Source: Laburnicola sp. R22_1
Lineage: Eukaryota; Ascomycota; Dothideomycetes; Pleosporales; Didymosphaeriaceae
Reading direction: 5' to 3'
DNA length: 64,000 bases
Assembly (NCBI GenBank): GCA_014281115.1
Contig: JACONQ010000012.1
Coordinates: forward strand, 558,001-622,000
The notes below the pieces were generated by a model. That model saw only the letters and a list, made by a program, of their open reading frames with translations, searched no databases and was not told where the DNA came from. Shown here piece after piece: positions 33,987 through 45,378 of the stretch (positions within the stretch are counted from its first letter, which is position 1; each line of letters starts with the position of its first letter). The position numbers and the translations under genes are program-made.

Positions 33987-36204
33987 TAATATATTCTATT
34001 AGTAGCCCGAATAAATTAGTCCGCCGGATAGTTTTTGCTAAGACCACAACACTTTACTATGAATTATAATGTCTTAATAACATAATGCGTTATTATCTAA
34101 TTAAGAAGGCAGAATTAAGCTTGTCCTTTACGCCTATTAGAATAAGTAAATTTTAAGCCTGCAACGCGCTACTGTAGCATATAATATCCCAAAGTCTACA
34201 CTAAGCAATTAAATTAACGGAATTACCACCTAAGCAGATACACAATTAGGCATGGCAAAGCTTATTACAACTAAAGAGTAGACGCTTATACAGTATATCC
34301 TCGACCTAAATTCGCGAGAATTTGCACTCTGGCTAGGTAAGGTGGAAAATATAGCCAACAAACTACTAGCTACGCGGCATAGAGACCCTATAGGATAATG
34401 CTAGGCTCAGCGCTTTGTAAAGCGCGTACCTAAGCTTAAAATGGCTTTTAATTAAGCGAAGAACTAATAGAGAATACAATAGAAAGACCTAGAGGTTATA
34501 AACACGTAGTTTTAGCTAGTGGATGACACAAAAGCCAAGTATAGAGTGCAGGATAAAGATATCTATAACTTTAATAAGATAGGCTTCTAGATAGGAGTTA
34601 GTAGCTTAATAAAGGTTGTAACTAGTTTAGAAAGACGTTCTTAACCTACGCTTGTTTAGCTAGGCAACTGCGAGTGAGTTATAGTAATTTAGAGTATTTG
34701 CGCTACTAGGTATGCTGCCCCGCTCTTTATTATCTATAAAGGGCGAGTCTATATCTTAGCGTAGTATAAGAAGACTAGTATCCCCTGCAATTAGAAGCTC
34801 TTAGTCTCTAAGACTGGCTAGACTAACAGCGAGCTTAGAGTTACGTGGTTAAAGTACTTTAACGCGTATACAAGACCGCGTATAGTAGAGTTATAGAGGT
34901 TACTTATTCTAGACAGCTATAAGAGTTACCACTCCTAGAATTTTAAGGATTATTGCCTAGAATAGAAGATCCTAACACTCTATATGCCAGCGCACTCATC
35001 TTATATCCTCTAGCCACTTAATATAGTCTGTTTCGCGCCACTAAAGCTAAAGTACTCCTAGCGCGTGCGGGACTTAGCGAGCCAACGCGTCTTTTATATT
35101 AATAAAGAGGGCTTCCTACTAGCCTTTTGCAATGCGTTTTTTAATGTGTTTACACTAGAAAACTATAAGAAAGCCTTTAAGGCCTCTAGGCTTATTTCTT
35201 TAGATACGTTAGTGGTGGTAGATTGCCTTAATGTGCGTATTCACACTCTACCTTAGGGTACCCCACTGGATACACCGTAGCAAGTCAGGACCCTAAGCAA
35301 TACCCTTAAGTTTGGATCCCAGTCAAAGCTCGTACGCGACTCTTTTATTCGGTCTCTACCTAATGCTAAATTAAGCTACTTACAGCTTATAAAAGGTGGT
35401 AAACTTATGCTCTACTATAGTGTACTTTAAGAGACCTATATTAAGGAACTTAAGGAGCAAATTAAGGTTCTAACAAAGCTAAAAACGCGTAAAATAAAGC
35501 GCATTTAGAAAGGTAGGACGCTAGGCTTTGCTTAGGTAGCAGATTTAGGAGTAGAAAGCCCTTCTATTAGAGTAAAGTTGTCGAAAAGAGCGCAAGATAG
35601 TGGTGAGGGAGAGGCAGGTCTCTTAATACAACACCGCTGTGAGAGGTGCGGAGAGCCTAGGCACAACTTAAGGACCTGTTAGATAGATAAAGAGATAGAG
35701 AAGGAGTTAGATGTTATCCTTAGCGGCTTATTTTCAGATAGTGTTAATAGTAAATCAGAGTGATTTTATTATAGGTTACTATAAGGCCAAAAATAATGGG
35801 TTAACTTTATCTTGCAATAGTACGCACTTAGTAACTAAAAATTAGATAAAGTACTACTTAAGATATAGTATGCTTCACTGCGAATCACAATAAGTATACT
35901 ATATATTGCCTATATATAGTATAGTAGATAATATATCGTATATTATATAGAGTCTTGTTGTAAGTTTGTATTGCTAAGAAAGACTCCTTAGCTTTACGCG
36001 GCTGCAGCAGCCGCGCAAAGAGGCTGCACGACATAAAAAGTAGATTAAATAGTAACTTAGTATATTGTAAGTTATAATAGGTTATTATGAGTCACTATGA
36101 AGTAACGTTAGTGGTGTTCTATAATGAGTTATGAGGGACCTCGAAGTTGCCAAGAAAAACTGTCCGGCGGACTAATCTGTTCGGGCTACTAATAGAATAT
36201 GTTA
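33987..36204 (+). mobile_element. pogo/Fot1-type DNA transposon, 2.2 kb, CCHC subgroup
   Basis: Bounded by TA (33987-33988 and 36203-36204). Inverted repeats begin TAATATATTCTATTAGTAGC / TAACATATTCTATTAGTAGC and continue CCCGAA...TTAGTCCGCCGGA...AGTTTTT. Inserted into R3: the copy near 29225 shows an empty site GTTATTAAGATGTTTAAGG, and the flanks here join as GTTATTAGATA + GTATTTAAG. Confidence 0.9.
34095..35763 (+). pseudogene. pogo-like transposase relic with C-terminal CCHC knuckle
   Basis: Plus-strand frame with TAG/TAA stops ending at TGA 35761-35763. N-terminal region has YIPKSTLSN (HTH) and QYILDLNSREFALWLGKVENIANKL-like CENP-B-type DNA-binding helices. The core shows YNFNKIGF (first Asp now Asn), LLILDSYKSYHS (second Asp kept) and PLNIVCFAPLKLKYS (third position Asn). 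The C-terminal end keeps an intact-looking zinc knuckle CERCGEPRHNLRTC at 35638-35679 with C-x2-C-x4-H-x4-C spacing. The stretch at 35065-35256 is open but is only part of this protein. Confidence 0.85.
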
Positions 36205-36310
36205 GTATTTAAGATTAGTCTTTAATTAGAATTAGGTGCTGTACATAGTATATAATAATCTTTTATCTTAATCTACTTTAACTTCAAACTAAAGAAAAGG
36301 TTAAAAAAGA
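36205..36310. mobile_element. R3 relic, copy 2 end
   Basis: Continues R3 after the pogo insertion (TTTAAGATTAGTCTTTAATT); similarity to the 29.2-kb copy stops near 36310. Confidence 0.6.
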
Positions 36311-37509
36311 CGTTCGGCAAGCCGACAAAATAAACTATAGTTTTTTTATTAAGAATAGTACTTTATATAAGTAGGTAATTATTTATAGAAATAAGCAAAC
36401 TTCTTTTATGTAACTAGTTCTAGTTATAATTACTAGCCTAAGTAGTTACTGCTTTAATCTAAGCTAAGGGTAAGTTACTTTAGAATATCTCTAATCTAAG
36501 CCTAAGTATATATTAGAATGTTTAAAACTAGACCTCTATAGTCCCTAAGTATAAATAAAAGGGCCTATTTAGGAAATTTAATACTTAGCTATCCTTTTCT
36601 AGTTATATATAGCTTTATTTTAGCTAAGGATATTACTTTTAGCTTAGCTATTTTCTTTAACTATCTATCTCTTATTACGTAAACCTTACTTACTTTAACT
36701 ACTATTTATATATTAAAAGCCTTATGGAAAAGTAAAAAGGCACTATAGTTTATTATATATATATTACCTTTTATATATACTCTTAATAACTATTTAAATT
36801 ATTAATAAATATAGCTAGATTCTAGTTATTGTTTCTATATTTAATAGTATAGGTAAAACTAATACACTAGAGAGCACTTAAGCTATATTTAAGTGGTAAA
36901 AATTTGTCTATATTTCTAGTAATAAGCTAAGTAATAGCCTAAGTAAAAGTATAATTTTTATATTCTTATTACTAAATCTATTACTTTAACTAGAGTCAAT
37001 ATATAATAAAACTAAATTAAATTAGCTTAGAATTAATAATTTATTAAATTAAGATATATTTATATAAGTATAAACTTTTAAATATTAAACTACTTAACCT
37101 ACTAAAATAGGAGCTAATATCTAGTACACCTAAAAAGAAGCTTAAACTACTAAAAAGGCATTGTATTATAGTATGCTATACTTATTATTTAATAAAAAAG
37201 AGATAAAATATAGTCTCTATATTAACAAAGTACTAATAGTAAGTAGAAAAATTATATTTAACTCTTAAACACAATATAGCTATAACCTTATAGACGGCTT
37301 AGAATTTATATAAGAGTAGGGCAAGTTTATATATAGATATTATATAAAAATAATTAATGTATATTAAGTATATATTTAAAGAAAAGCTAAAATTAGATAG
37401 TAATAAAGTAGCTAAATTTAATAGTAAAACTTAGTAGTAAAGATTTATATATATAGAAATAACTACAACTTTAAGTTAGATAAAGCTAGCTATATCTTAG
37501 CTATTATTA
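36311..37509. other. AT-rich degraded sequence, possible LTR promoter
   Basis: No gene. AGTATAAATAAAAGGGCC near 36549 resembles a TATA region, but no LTR ends were found. Confidence 0.35.
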
Positions 37510-37990
37510 AACATCTTTATTATGTGGAGATTCTAACTAAGGTTAAGTCCGCACTATACATAGAGAAGAGTAAAATAGAAGGCAATAAAACCTAGTACCT
37601 AGCATATAGTAGTAGTAACAAAATATATATAAAATAATAATAATTTTGTTATTAACCTTCTTTATAATCGCATTATTAATAGTAGTTAATTAATAGTCTG
37701 CTAGTTGCTATTATAATTGTTGTTATTATTATTATAACGAAAAATATTATTAAAGAAATTATTAATTACGTAATATAGTGGTTAGTTAAACAGTCGGCCT
37801 TCTTAGATATTATTAAAGATCTTTATCGTGTAAAGATTCTAACTAAGATTAAGTCCGCACTATACACAAAGAGAAGTAAAATAAGAGGCACTATAACCTA
37901 GTATCTAGTATATAGTAGAAGTAATCAAATATATATAAAATAATAATAATTTTATTATTAGTGTTCTATATAATAGTATTGTTAATAGTA
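37510..37990 (+). mobile_element. Two Rep-4 copies in direct orientation
   Basis: Copies at about 37510-37700 and 37803-37990 share TAAGTCCGCACTATAC, GTAGTAGTAACAAAATATAT and AATAATAATTTT. They are separated by about 100 bp containing AAAGAAATTATTAATTACG, the edge of the dispersed repeat also found at 38900 and 23040. Confidence 0.65.
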
Positions 37991-38945
37991 GTTAATAGAT
38001 AGTCTACTATCTAGTATAACTAAGTTATATATTATCTCTTAACTAGTAAACTATTAGAGAGCTATAGTAAAGCGTAGAGTTATAACTATAGTTTGCTATA
38101 CGTATATTATATAAGTCTACCTCTTATAATATTTATAATATCTAAAAATTCTTTCTGTTTAATATATATAACACTAAGTCTTTTAAATCTAACTCTTTAA
38201 TATATATAGTAAGCTAGCCTTTTAGTATTCTAAGATTAAGTTATCAAATACCTATAGTTAGATAGTTGCTAGAGAATTTAAAACTAGCATAGACAACTAG
38301 CTAAGTAATATTAGCTATCTAGCCTACTTACTATAAGATATAGTTAAGGCAGGTCTACTAAAGAACTAGATTAATTATACTATTTAGAAGTTATAACTAA
38401 TAATCTATTTAGGCTATATACTATCTTTACGTAACTCTAAATTCTTAAGTGTAAGACTATTCTTTTATATAGAGGCCTAAGTAATACTATAGTAATAGTT
38501 GTATAATAATAATAGCTCCTTACTATTATATTATTAGTAAGGCTAGAGAATAGACTAAGATATAGTAGTAGGCAACTATTAGAGAAGAAAAGAATATTTC
38601 TTATATATTACTAGAACGCGCGCGTGTAGTTATAGTAAGAGAAGCTTCTAATAGTAGTTACAATTTTATAGGCGTATAAAAATAATAAAAAGTAAAGGTA
38701 GTAGTATAATAAGAGTAAAAGTAAGTAGTAGTAGAGGAAGTATAGAGAAAATAGACAGCGGCGAGGTTTTAGGAGGCAGTATATAGCTTGCTAGTTATAA
38801 GAGAAAATCTACTATAAGAGAGTAATAAAATAGTTAAGTTAGTTGCTATTATAATTATAATTATTATTATTATAGTAAAAAGATTTATTAAAGAAATTAT
38901 TAATTATGTAATATAGTAGTTAGTTAAATAGCTGGCCTTTTTAGA
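37991..38945 (+). repeat. Dispersed repeat, inverted partner of 22985-23900
   Basis: Shares landmarks with 22985-23900 in the opposite orientation, including TGTAATATAGTAGTTAGTTA near the right end. The microsatellite position here holds only short AT repeats (38855-38880). Confidence 0.65.
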
Positions 38946-39513
38946 TGTTACAAAAAACCTTAATAAAGTATATCTAGACTAGATTTTCTATAGGGATCTT
39001 AGTTAAGAGGCGCAGCTTCTAGGCGCAGCTTTTAGGCATACCTTACTTAGTGTTTTAGAAGATATTAGTAGCAATATCTAGTGTTTAGAAGTATAGAATA
39101 CATTATACAGACTATAGTTATAGAGAAAAATAGTCCTAATTATAGCGCTCTTCTAGCGAAGCTAGTAGCAAATAGTCTATACTTATTAGAGGGAGGCTTA
39201 TACTTAGATAGCATAGGGATTTAGAGATAATAAAAGGTAATAATAGTATAGCTAAGAGTAAAGTAAAGCACCTCTCCTATCTACTATTAAATTACACTCT
39301 ACCCTACTACTTAGTTACTAAGGCCGTGTTCTAACACTTATAGTGCGCTATCCTTAGTATCTAGACTATAACACGCTTATTAAGCTGCCTGCCCTAGATA
39401 ATAGAGACATAGTTAACTATAATATAGCCCTTACTATCTATAGTATTATTTCTAATAAGAGCTAGAGCACTAGCTAGTTTACTTACTTACTTAGCTAATA
39501 GTAGTAATATATA
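38946..39513. other. AT-rich degraded sequence
   Basis: No gene or defined element identified. Confidence 0.4.
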
Positions 39514-39620
39514 TGTGTTATTAAATTAACTATCTAGGAGTAGAATAACAAAGACTTTCATCTCAAATAATATAATAAAAAAAGCAAAGCCTCCTATTTA
39601 GTAATTAAAAAGAGCGTAAA
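39514..39620 (+). mobile_element. Rep-1 copy with 11-bp target duplication
   Basis: Begins TGTGTTATTAAATTAAC and is cut at GCGTAAA. Perfect flanking repeat AGTAATATATA (39503-39513 and 39621-39631). Shorter than the full family, as expected for truncation at the variable end. Confidence 0.85.
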
Positions 39621-39631
39621 AGTAATATATA

Positions 39632-40580
39632 TAAGTAAAATATACTATGTATTACTACTAATAGTAATATTTTTTACTTTATTAGCTATTATACCTATTA
39701 GCTACTATTATAGTTATTTTACTATAGCTATATACTACTAATAAGTTACTTTCTATAGATAAATGTCCTATCTACGTCTTATAGGATTACTAGCGCGTCC
39801 CTATAACGCTAACCTCTTCTTTGCCTTCTCTACCCTTCCTATTAATTTCTTACCGTCCTTACTCCGCAACAGCAGCTATATAGAGGATCTTAAGAGCCGT
39901 AACTAGTTATGCTATATATTAGGCATTATGGACTTACGTAAGCAAGCGCACCTAGTTCTAGTAGATAAGAGGGAGTAGTAAGGCAGATTAAAGAATAGAA
40001 TAACTTTAGCTTTGTTAATTTTTTTATTGCACAGAGAAGTGTTAGAGCTACGCTGCCTACTAAATTATTAATCTTAGAATTTCTTTGATTTTTAGGACTA
40101 AAAAATAAAAATCTGCCTAAAACAACTATTATATTAGGCTTTATTAACACTTAGGTCTCTATAACTAACAATTTAGAAGTTTAGTTAGAAAGGCACTAGG
40201 GATAAATAACTACTTATTACCGCGCGTTTCGCTCTTCTAGAGGCCTTTAATCCTCTATAAATATATTTCTAGGACTTACATAGGTTATAACTAATATTAA
40301 AGTTTACCTTATCTAAGATAGTACTCTTTATATTAATTAGATTTCGCGCTTTTAGTTCGTAGTTAGGCAATAGAATTATAGGTAGACTAGTGGCATAAGG
40401 TAAAGAGGGCGAAAGACCCTAAAAGTATTATAGAGACAATTATGCAAGGATTCTACAAAGATTAGCCAGCGCTATATAATATGCAGCCTAGTAGAATCTA
40501 TAAAAATAATCGCGAATATAATTCTTAGCGCACATAATATTCTATTACTTAGTAGATCTTTAAGATTCCTTTATCTATAG
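39632..40580. other. Degraded sequence with a short coding-like stretch
   Basis: From about 39762 one plus-strand frame reads MSYLRLIGLLARPYNANLFF and stays open for some 45 codons before TAG stops. Not recognised; probably another RIP relic. Confidence 0.35.
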
Positions 40581-40700
40581 TTTGTTTATTTTTTTGCGAC
40601 TAAGAAGTTTCTAATAAAAATATTACAATAATAGCAAATATCCCTTCTACTATTGTATACACAGAAAAGCGTTTTAAAGTATTAATAAAAAGAGTTAATT
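40581..40700 (-). mobile_element. Rep-2 copy 3
   Basis: The poly(T) side (TTTATTTTTTTGCGACTAAG) is at the left, so the element is on the minus strand. Perfect flanking repeat TTTATCTATAG (40570-40580 and 40701-40711). Confidence 0.83.
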
Positions 40701-40711
40701 TTTATCTATAG

Positions 40712-41289
40712 GTCTTAGTAGTAGTAAATAAGTTATATATATACTAGTTAGTAAAATGTATAAACTTTTAACATTTGCGTTCTATAACTATACGCTATAA
40801 TCTAATAAGATATTAATTTACAGCTCTAGACTTTTTACTTAGCTAAAAATTAAGCCTATATATTATATATAGTTTCTAAATAAGTCTTATATAATAGTCT
40901 ATAGAGGCGAGTGTAACTAGTAGTAGATGTATTCTAATATTATTATCTTGGGGTTTTTCTATAATAGAGTTTCCGCTATTATTATCTCTACTAAAACGTA
41001 GACAAAAATAATCCGAATGCTAATAATTAATATGCTTAATTAGCTAACGCACGGTTCACAGCTCTAGCAAAGAAAAATAAGTAGTTTCTTAGCCTACTGC
41101 CCCACTAAAATAAAACCGTCCCTCTATATAAAACACTATATAGAGATAGTTTTTTAATAGTTTTTAATATCGCTAAGTGCTTTTAAGAGCTTTTAAAGCT
41201 AAGATTTATATAAGAGGCGTATATAGAGTTATTTTTTAGTATTATAGTTATAAAATCTATTACTAGAGTTATAATTTAACTCTTATATC
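40712..41289. other. AT-rich degraded sequence
   Basis: No gene. A short palindrome CTCTATATA...TATATAGAG lies near 41135. Confidence 0.4.
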
Positions 41290-42584
41290 GTCTCTTGCAA
41301 CCTGCGTACAACGCTAGGGCATCTCTATTATCCTAGCCTAAATTTTGTTCTGCGTAATTGCTACCCATTTATTTTCTAGGAGATTTTCTAAGTTACTTAT
41401 TATAATATTTAGCACTTAAATAGGTGTTCTTTTATGCGCTTATTAAGGACGTTAAACACGCCCTTAATAGCGTTTAAATCACAGCTATTTAGCGGGTGCC
41501 TAAGGAGAGATAACTCATTCTCTCGCTAATAAATAGAGGGCAGAGAGCGCCTGTTTTTATTGCTATGCGACGGGTCGCTGTTCTCTACAATATACTAATT
41601 ATATTGTTGCTCGCGAGAGATGTGCGCGCAGAGCTTGTTTAATTAGGTTTAAAGGTGTTCAAAGGTGTCTTTGTATACTAGGAGTATTTTATCAACGTAG
41701 TAAGACGCTCTTATAGAGTTACCTAGCCTCTAAAGCTTAGGTTCGCGAGGTAATAGGGCCTCCCACTTAGCAACGCGGCGAGCTTATTGCTCCTTAGTCT
41801 CTGTAGTTAGCCGATGCCTTAGTTTTAGAGGCTTTTTTAGAGGCTTATAATCGCGGTACTCGTCGTTGTAAAACAATAGCTTTTCAGCCTTTGTATACTA
41901 GTTGACCTAGGCTGCAAAGTGGAGTTAATTGCCCTGCCTGCCCTCCTGCGCAACGATATTCTCGCTGTCGTATCGAGTACCTTCCTGTCGCAGTATTTGT
42001 GGGTGGTGTAGGTCGCCTGGATCGCAATGAGCCTCGTCGCAGAAAAATACACCGTCCCAGAATCCCTTGACAGGCTCGTGCTGATGCTCAGCACTGTATA
42101 CTTGACGCTTCAAGCCTTGTAGATTAGTGATTTTCTTTGAAGACGCAGCTTTGTACATGCCTACGTGTCGCCGCGTACGTAGGGCAGAGCGTAGAGTACG
42201 CAGGTTGGCGGGTATTTGGTGGTGTTTTCTCTGTACGTCAAGCTTGCGATTCCGTACAGGATTTACGCTCTTGTCGGGGCTGAGGAGAGTATCAAGCTGC
42301 GCATTAGAAACAGCAGGCGCAGGGCCTTGAGAAGTCCCTTTTTGCTCTTGTTTGTATTCTCGTAGCTCTCTCCTGCGATGCGCCAGATCCCCATATTGTG
42401 AGCGCTCAGAGACCCAGCGTCGTGCTGTACTGAGTGGAATATTGAGGGAGCGCGTCACCGTCTTGATATTTTGACCCGCATCGCCGCGTCGATCGTAGGC
42501 CTCAAAGAACCGCGTTTTTCGTACAGTATCAGCGTGCGCACTTGCCACACGGTCTGTAGGTGTAATAGAGCGAGCTCGCAGCAT
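41290..42584 (-). pseudogene. Tc1/mariner-type (DDE) transposase relic
   Basis: The minus-strand frame opens at 42584 (MLRARSITPTDRVASAHADT) and is open for 219 codons. It has a paired HTH region (IKTVTRSLNIPLSTARRWVSE), then FWDGVFFCDEAHCDPGD with a first catalytic Asp. Beyond 41925 the frame carries stops but shows IVENSDPSHSNKNR and HPLNSCDLNAIKGVFNVL, which match the second and third catalytic boxes of Tc1/mariner transposases. Such enzymes cut and paste DNA at TA sites. Damage rises sharply towards the 3' end, so the RIP boundary crosses the gene. I could not identify the element's inverted repeats. Confidence 0.8.
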
Positions 42585-42796
42585 TTTTTTGAGTATATTT
42601 GAGCGTATTTTCGTTGATTATTGCGTACAAAAAGGTGGTGTTGATGATAAATGTTTGGTGTTGACAGGTGCCAAGAAACCGCTCATTTTTCTTTGCCGGG
42701 GCTGTGATCCTATAACGTGCTTAATCAGCGCGTGCACGGCCTCACTGCGTGCACGATATCCACCAAAATCGCCAAATCTTCAACCCCCATAACTCT

Positions 42797-43030
42797 ATCA
42801 ATATAGCAGCTATTGACTCAGCTCTTGAAGCGATTTTGTCGCGCAAATCGCGAAAAGATTCGGTGTTGACCGAATCAACATTGTCGAGACGCCACCGCGG
42901 GGTAACAGTCAAATGAAGCCGCCATCCTTGAGCGCCAAAATCTCAACCCGACGCAGGAGCGACGCCTTATTGATTATATCAATACACTCTGCGCCAGAGG
43001 TCTGCCACCTAAAAGAACTTCTAGGAGCTT
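42797..43030 (+). pseudogene. N-terminal fragment of another pogo-type transposase
   Basis: Reads NIAAIDSALEAILSRKSRKD, then STLSRRHRGVT, then after a frame change SNEAAILERQNLNPTQERRL and IDYINTLCARGLPPKR. STLSRRHRGVT and CARGLPPKR are characteristic of the two DNA-binding helical parts of fungal pogo/Tc5-type transposases. The rest of the protein is missing: after 43020 the frame ends and the sequence no longer resembles the family. Confidence 0.7.
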
Positions 43031-43572
43031 CTGATTGTTGATAAAGGAGGATACTCAACGTTTTTGCTGGATTTCTAATCTTTTGGGGGTCCCCTAAGAC
43101 CAGCCGTGGCTCTGATGGCTACCTCTCCGAGACATGCCCGCAACACCACAGCCAGTTCCACCAGCACCATCCAACGGCAACAAAATCGGCGACAAACCCA
43201 GAACGACCGCACTGCAATCGACTCCGAACGAACGAGGGCCAACCACACTGCAATCAACACAGAATGAGCTTCCGCCATTGCCTACCGCACGGAATCTCCC
43301 CTGAATGCGCTTGCAGATCCGGCGAGCCCCTCAACAAGCGGAAACGCTGTCCGCCAGTCCCTCTCCGCGCCAAACAGTCGCCCAATAAACATAGCCTCGC
43401 TCTCGGACAGGTCGATGCCCGCGTCGCCTCTGAGACGAAATCACACCGCCGCCGTGAATTCGACTAGCGCATCCGGTCCTGCCTGAAGTCGCCGTAGCGC
43501 AGCACGACGCGCGGCTGCAGGGTTATCGATCCAGGATTGACTTTAGTGCGGGAGGACGAAGACGCCTTTATT
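43031..43572. other. GC-normal sequence without a convincing gene
   Basis: Open frames of about 67 codons occur on both strands (43075-43278 minus, 43264-43467 plus), as expected by chance at this GC level. No family feature. Confidence 0.4.
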
Positions 43573-45378
43573 TAAGCTCGGCTATATAGTTATTGATCAC
43601 ATAGGGTTCCTGATCACCCCACCGAAACGCGCACCCTGAACAAAACACGCGATATCTCTCAACAACGCTCATCAAAATGGACGCCCGTGAGCTAGCTATA
43701 CAATCAGCTATCAGCGATTTCAACGCAGGTCTTTATTCTAGCCAACGCGCAGCTGCAAAGGCGTACAATATCCCTCAACCTACGCTATCAACGCGACTCC
43801 GTGGCGCAACAACGAGCGCGCTCAGCCATCAACACCAGCAGCGATTGACTCCTCTACAAGAGGATTTCCTTGTTGAATGGATCCTTGAAGAAGACGCACG
43901 CGGCTATCCTCCTCCACACGCTCGCGCGCGAGAGATGGCGAATCGAATTCTGCGCATGAACGGCGACAATCAGCCTGTCGGCAAGCTCTGGCTCTCACAC
44001 TTCATTAAGCGCCAGCCACGCGTCGCCTCAGTAGTAGGCCGGAAGCTTAACGCCCAGAGAGCTGAGGCAGCTACGCCAGAACAGCTCCGCGCGTTCCTAG
44101 AGCTCTATGAGCAGACTCGACAGCGACTCAATATACAGACGGAGAATACGTACAATATGGATGAGACTGGCATTGCGCTAGGTGTATGTACTAACACCAG
44201 AGTCCTTGCTAGGGCATTAAAGAAGAAGGCTTACGTTAAGTCGCCAGAGAATCGCGAGTGGGTCTCAATAGAGTGCGTATCGGCAACAGGGCGGAAGCTG
44301 CGCTGCGTAGTTATCTTCAAGGGCCAGAGCCTGCAGACTACCTGGTTCCCAGCCAAATCAATACCCGACTGGCTCTATACAACCTCCGAGAATGGATGGA
44401 CGTCAAATGCGATAGGTGTTGAGTGGCTGCAGCGCATATTCATCCCTAAGACGGCGCCAGCTGACGGCCAGTACCGCCTGCTTATTCTTAACGGCCATGG
44501 CAGCCATATTGATATTGAGTTCCTCTGGCTCTGTAAACAGCATCGAATTGAGCTCCTATACCTACCTGCGCACTCCTCTCACGTCCTACAGCCTCTAGAT
44601 CTCGCTCCTTTCTCGGTAATTAAGTCTAGTTACCGACGCCAGATCCAGGAGCTCGCATCGCTCGACGACGCCGCGCCTGTCAAGAAGGAGCGCTTTATTG
44701 CCTGCTACTATCAAGCTAGGGAGGAAGGCTTCACAGAGCGTGTGATTCGAGCTAGTTAGCAGGCTGCTGGTATCTGCCCATTCAACATTAATCACGTGCT
44801 TAGCTCGTCGCAGGTCTCTCAGAGGCCTACAACGCCTACGCCTCAGCAGCAACCTCAGCAGCAGCCTCAGAGCTTCCTCTCTACCCCTCAAGGCCCTCAG
44901 GATCTCTACTTGGCGCAGCGCGACGTCCAGAGCCTCGAAAACCTAGGTCGTAGGACCCAGCTCCTCCTACAAAAAGCAGGTAAGGCGCTAGCAGCTGCGA
45001 ATGCTAGAGCTGCAGGGCTAGAATCAGAGAAAAGACGCCTTGAGTATCATCTACAGACTGCTAGCTCTCACCGGCCACGAAAGCGCGTTCAGATAGACCC
45101 AAATCAACGCTTTGCAGAAGTAGAGACTATCATAGAGGCTATACGCGCAGCTGAGGCTGCAGGAGCTTAGCAGCAAAGATCTACTATAGTAAGCGCTTCA
45201 GAGACAGCTACTATAGTTACAGCAGCTGCAGCGCTTGAATCTATGTGTACACAATGGCAATTATAAGAGCGTTGTGGAGAAATCTGACGTGTTTTGTGTA
45301 GGTGACGCGTTTTGGTGAGGTGCGCAGGAACCCTATGTGCGCAGGAACTATATGCGCTAGCTTATATAGCCGAGCTTA
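43573..45378 (+). mobile_element. pogo/Fot1-type DNA transposon, copy 3, least mutated
   Basis: About 1.8 kb. Inverted repeats contain TTCCTGCGCAC (right) or TTCCTGATCAC (left) as a repeated subterminal motif. The outer end TAAGCTCGGCTATA occurs on both sides. The right end carries, in addition, the TAAGCTAGCGCATA end seen in copies 1 and 2, so the right side holds two related 14-bp blocks and the left one. If only the inner block counts, the right end is 45364. Confidence 0.85.
43677..45266 (+). pseudogene. pogo-family transposase, copy 3, two nonsense codons
   Basis: 530-codon frame from ATG 43677 to TAA 45264-45266, interrupted only by TAG at 44757-44759 (a tryptophan position in copy 2) and TAG at 45168-45170. 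Domains: HTH with SSQRAAAKAYNIPQPTLSTRL (residues about 20-40), CENP-B-type segment FLVEWILEEDARGYPPPHAR (about 63-82), and the DDE/D core with YNMDETGIALG, LLILNGHGSHIDIEFLW (second catalytic Asp replaced by Asn) and LQPLDLAPFSVIKSSYRRQ. A glutamine/proline-rich linker and a coiled-coil-like alanine-rich segment follow. Two stops plus the Asn make activity unlikely. This is the best-preserved transposase in the window. Confidence 0.9.
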
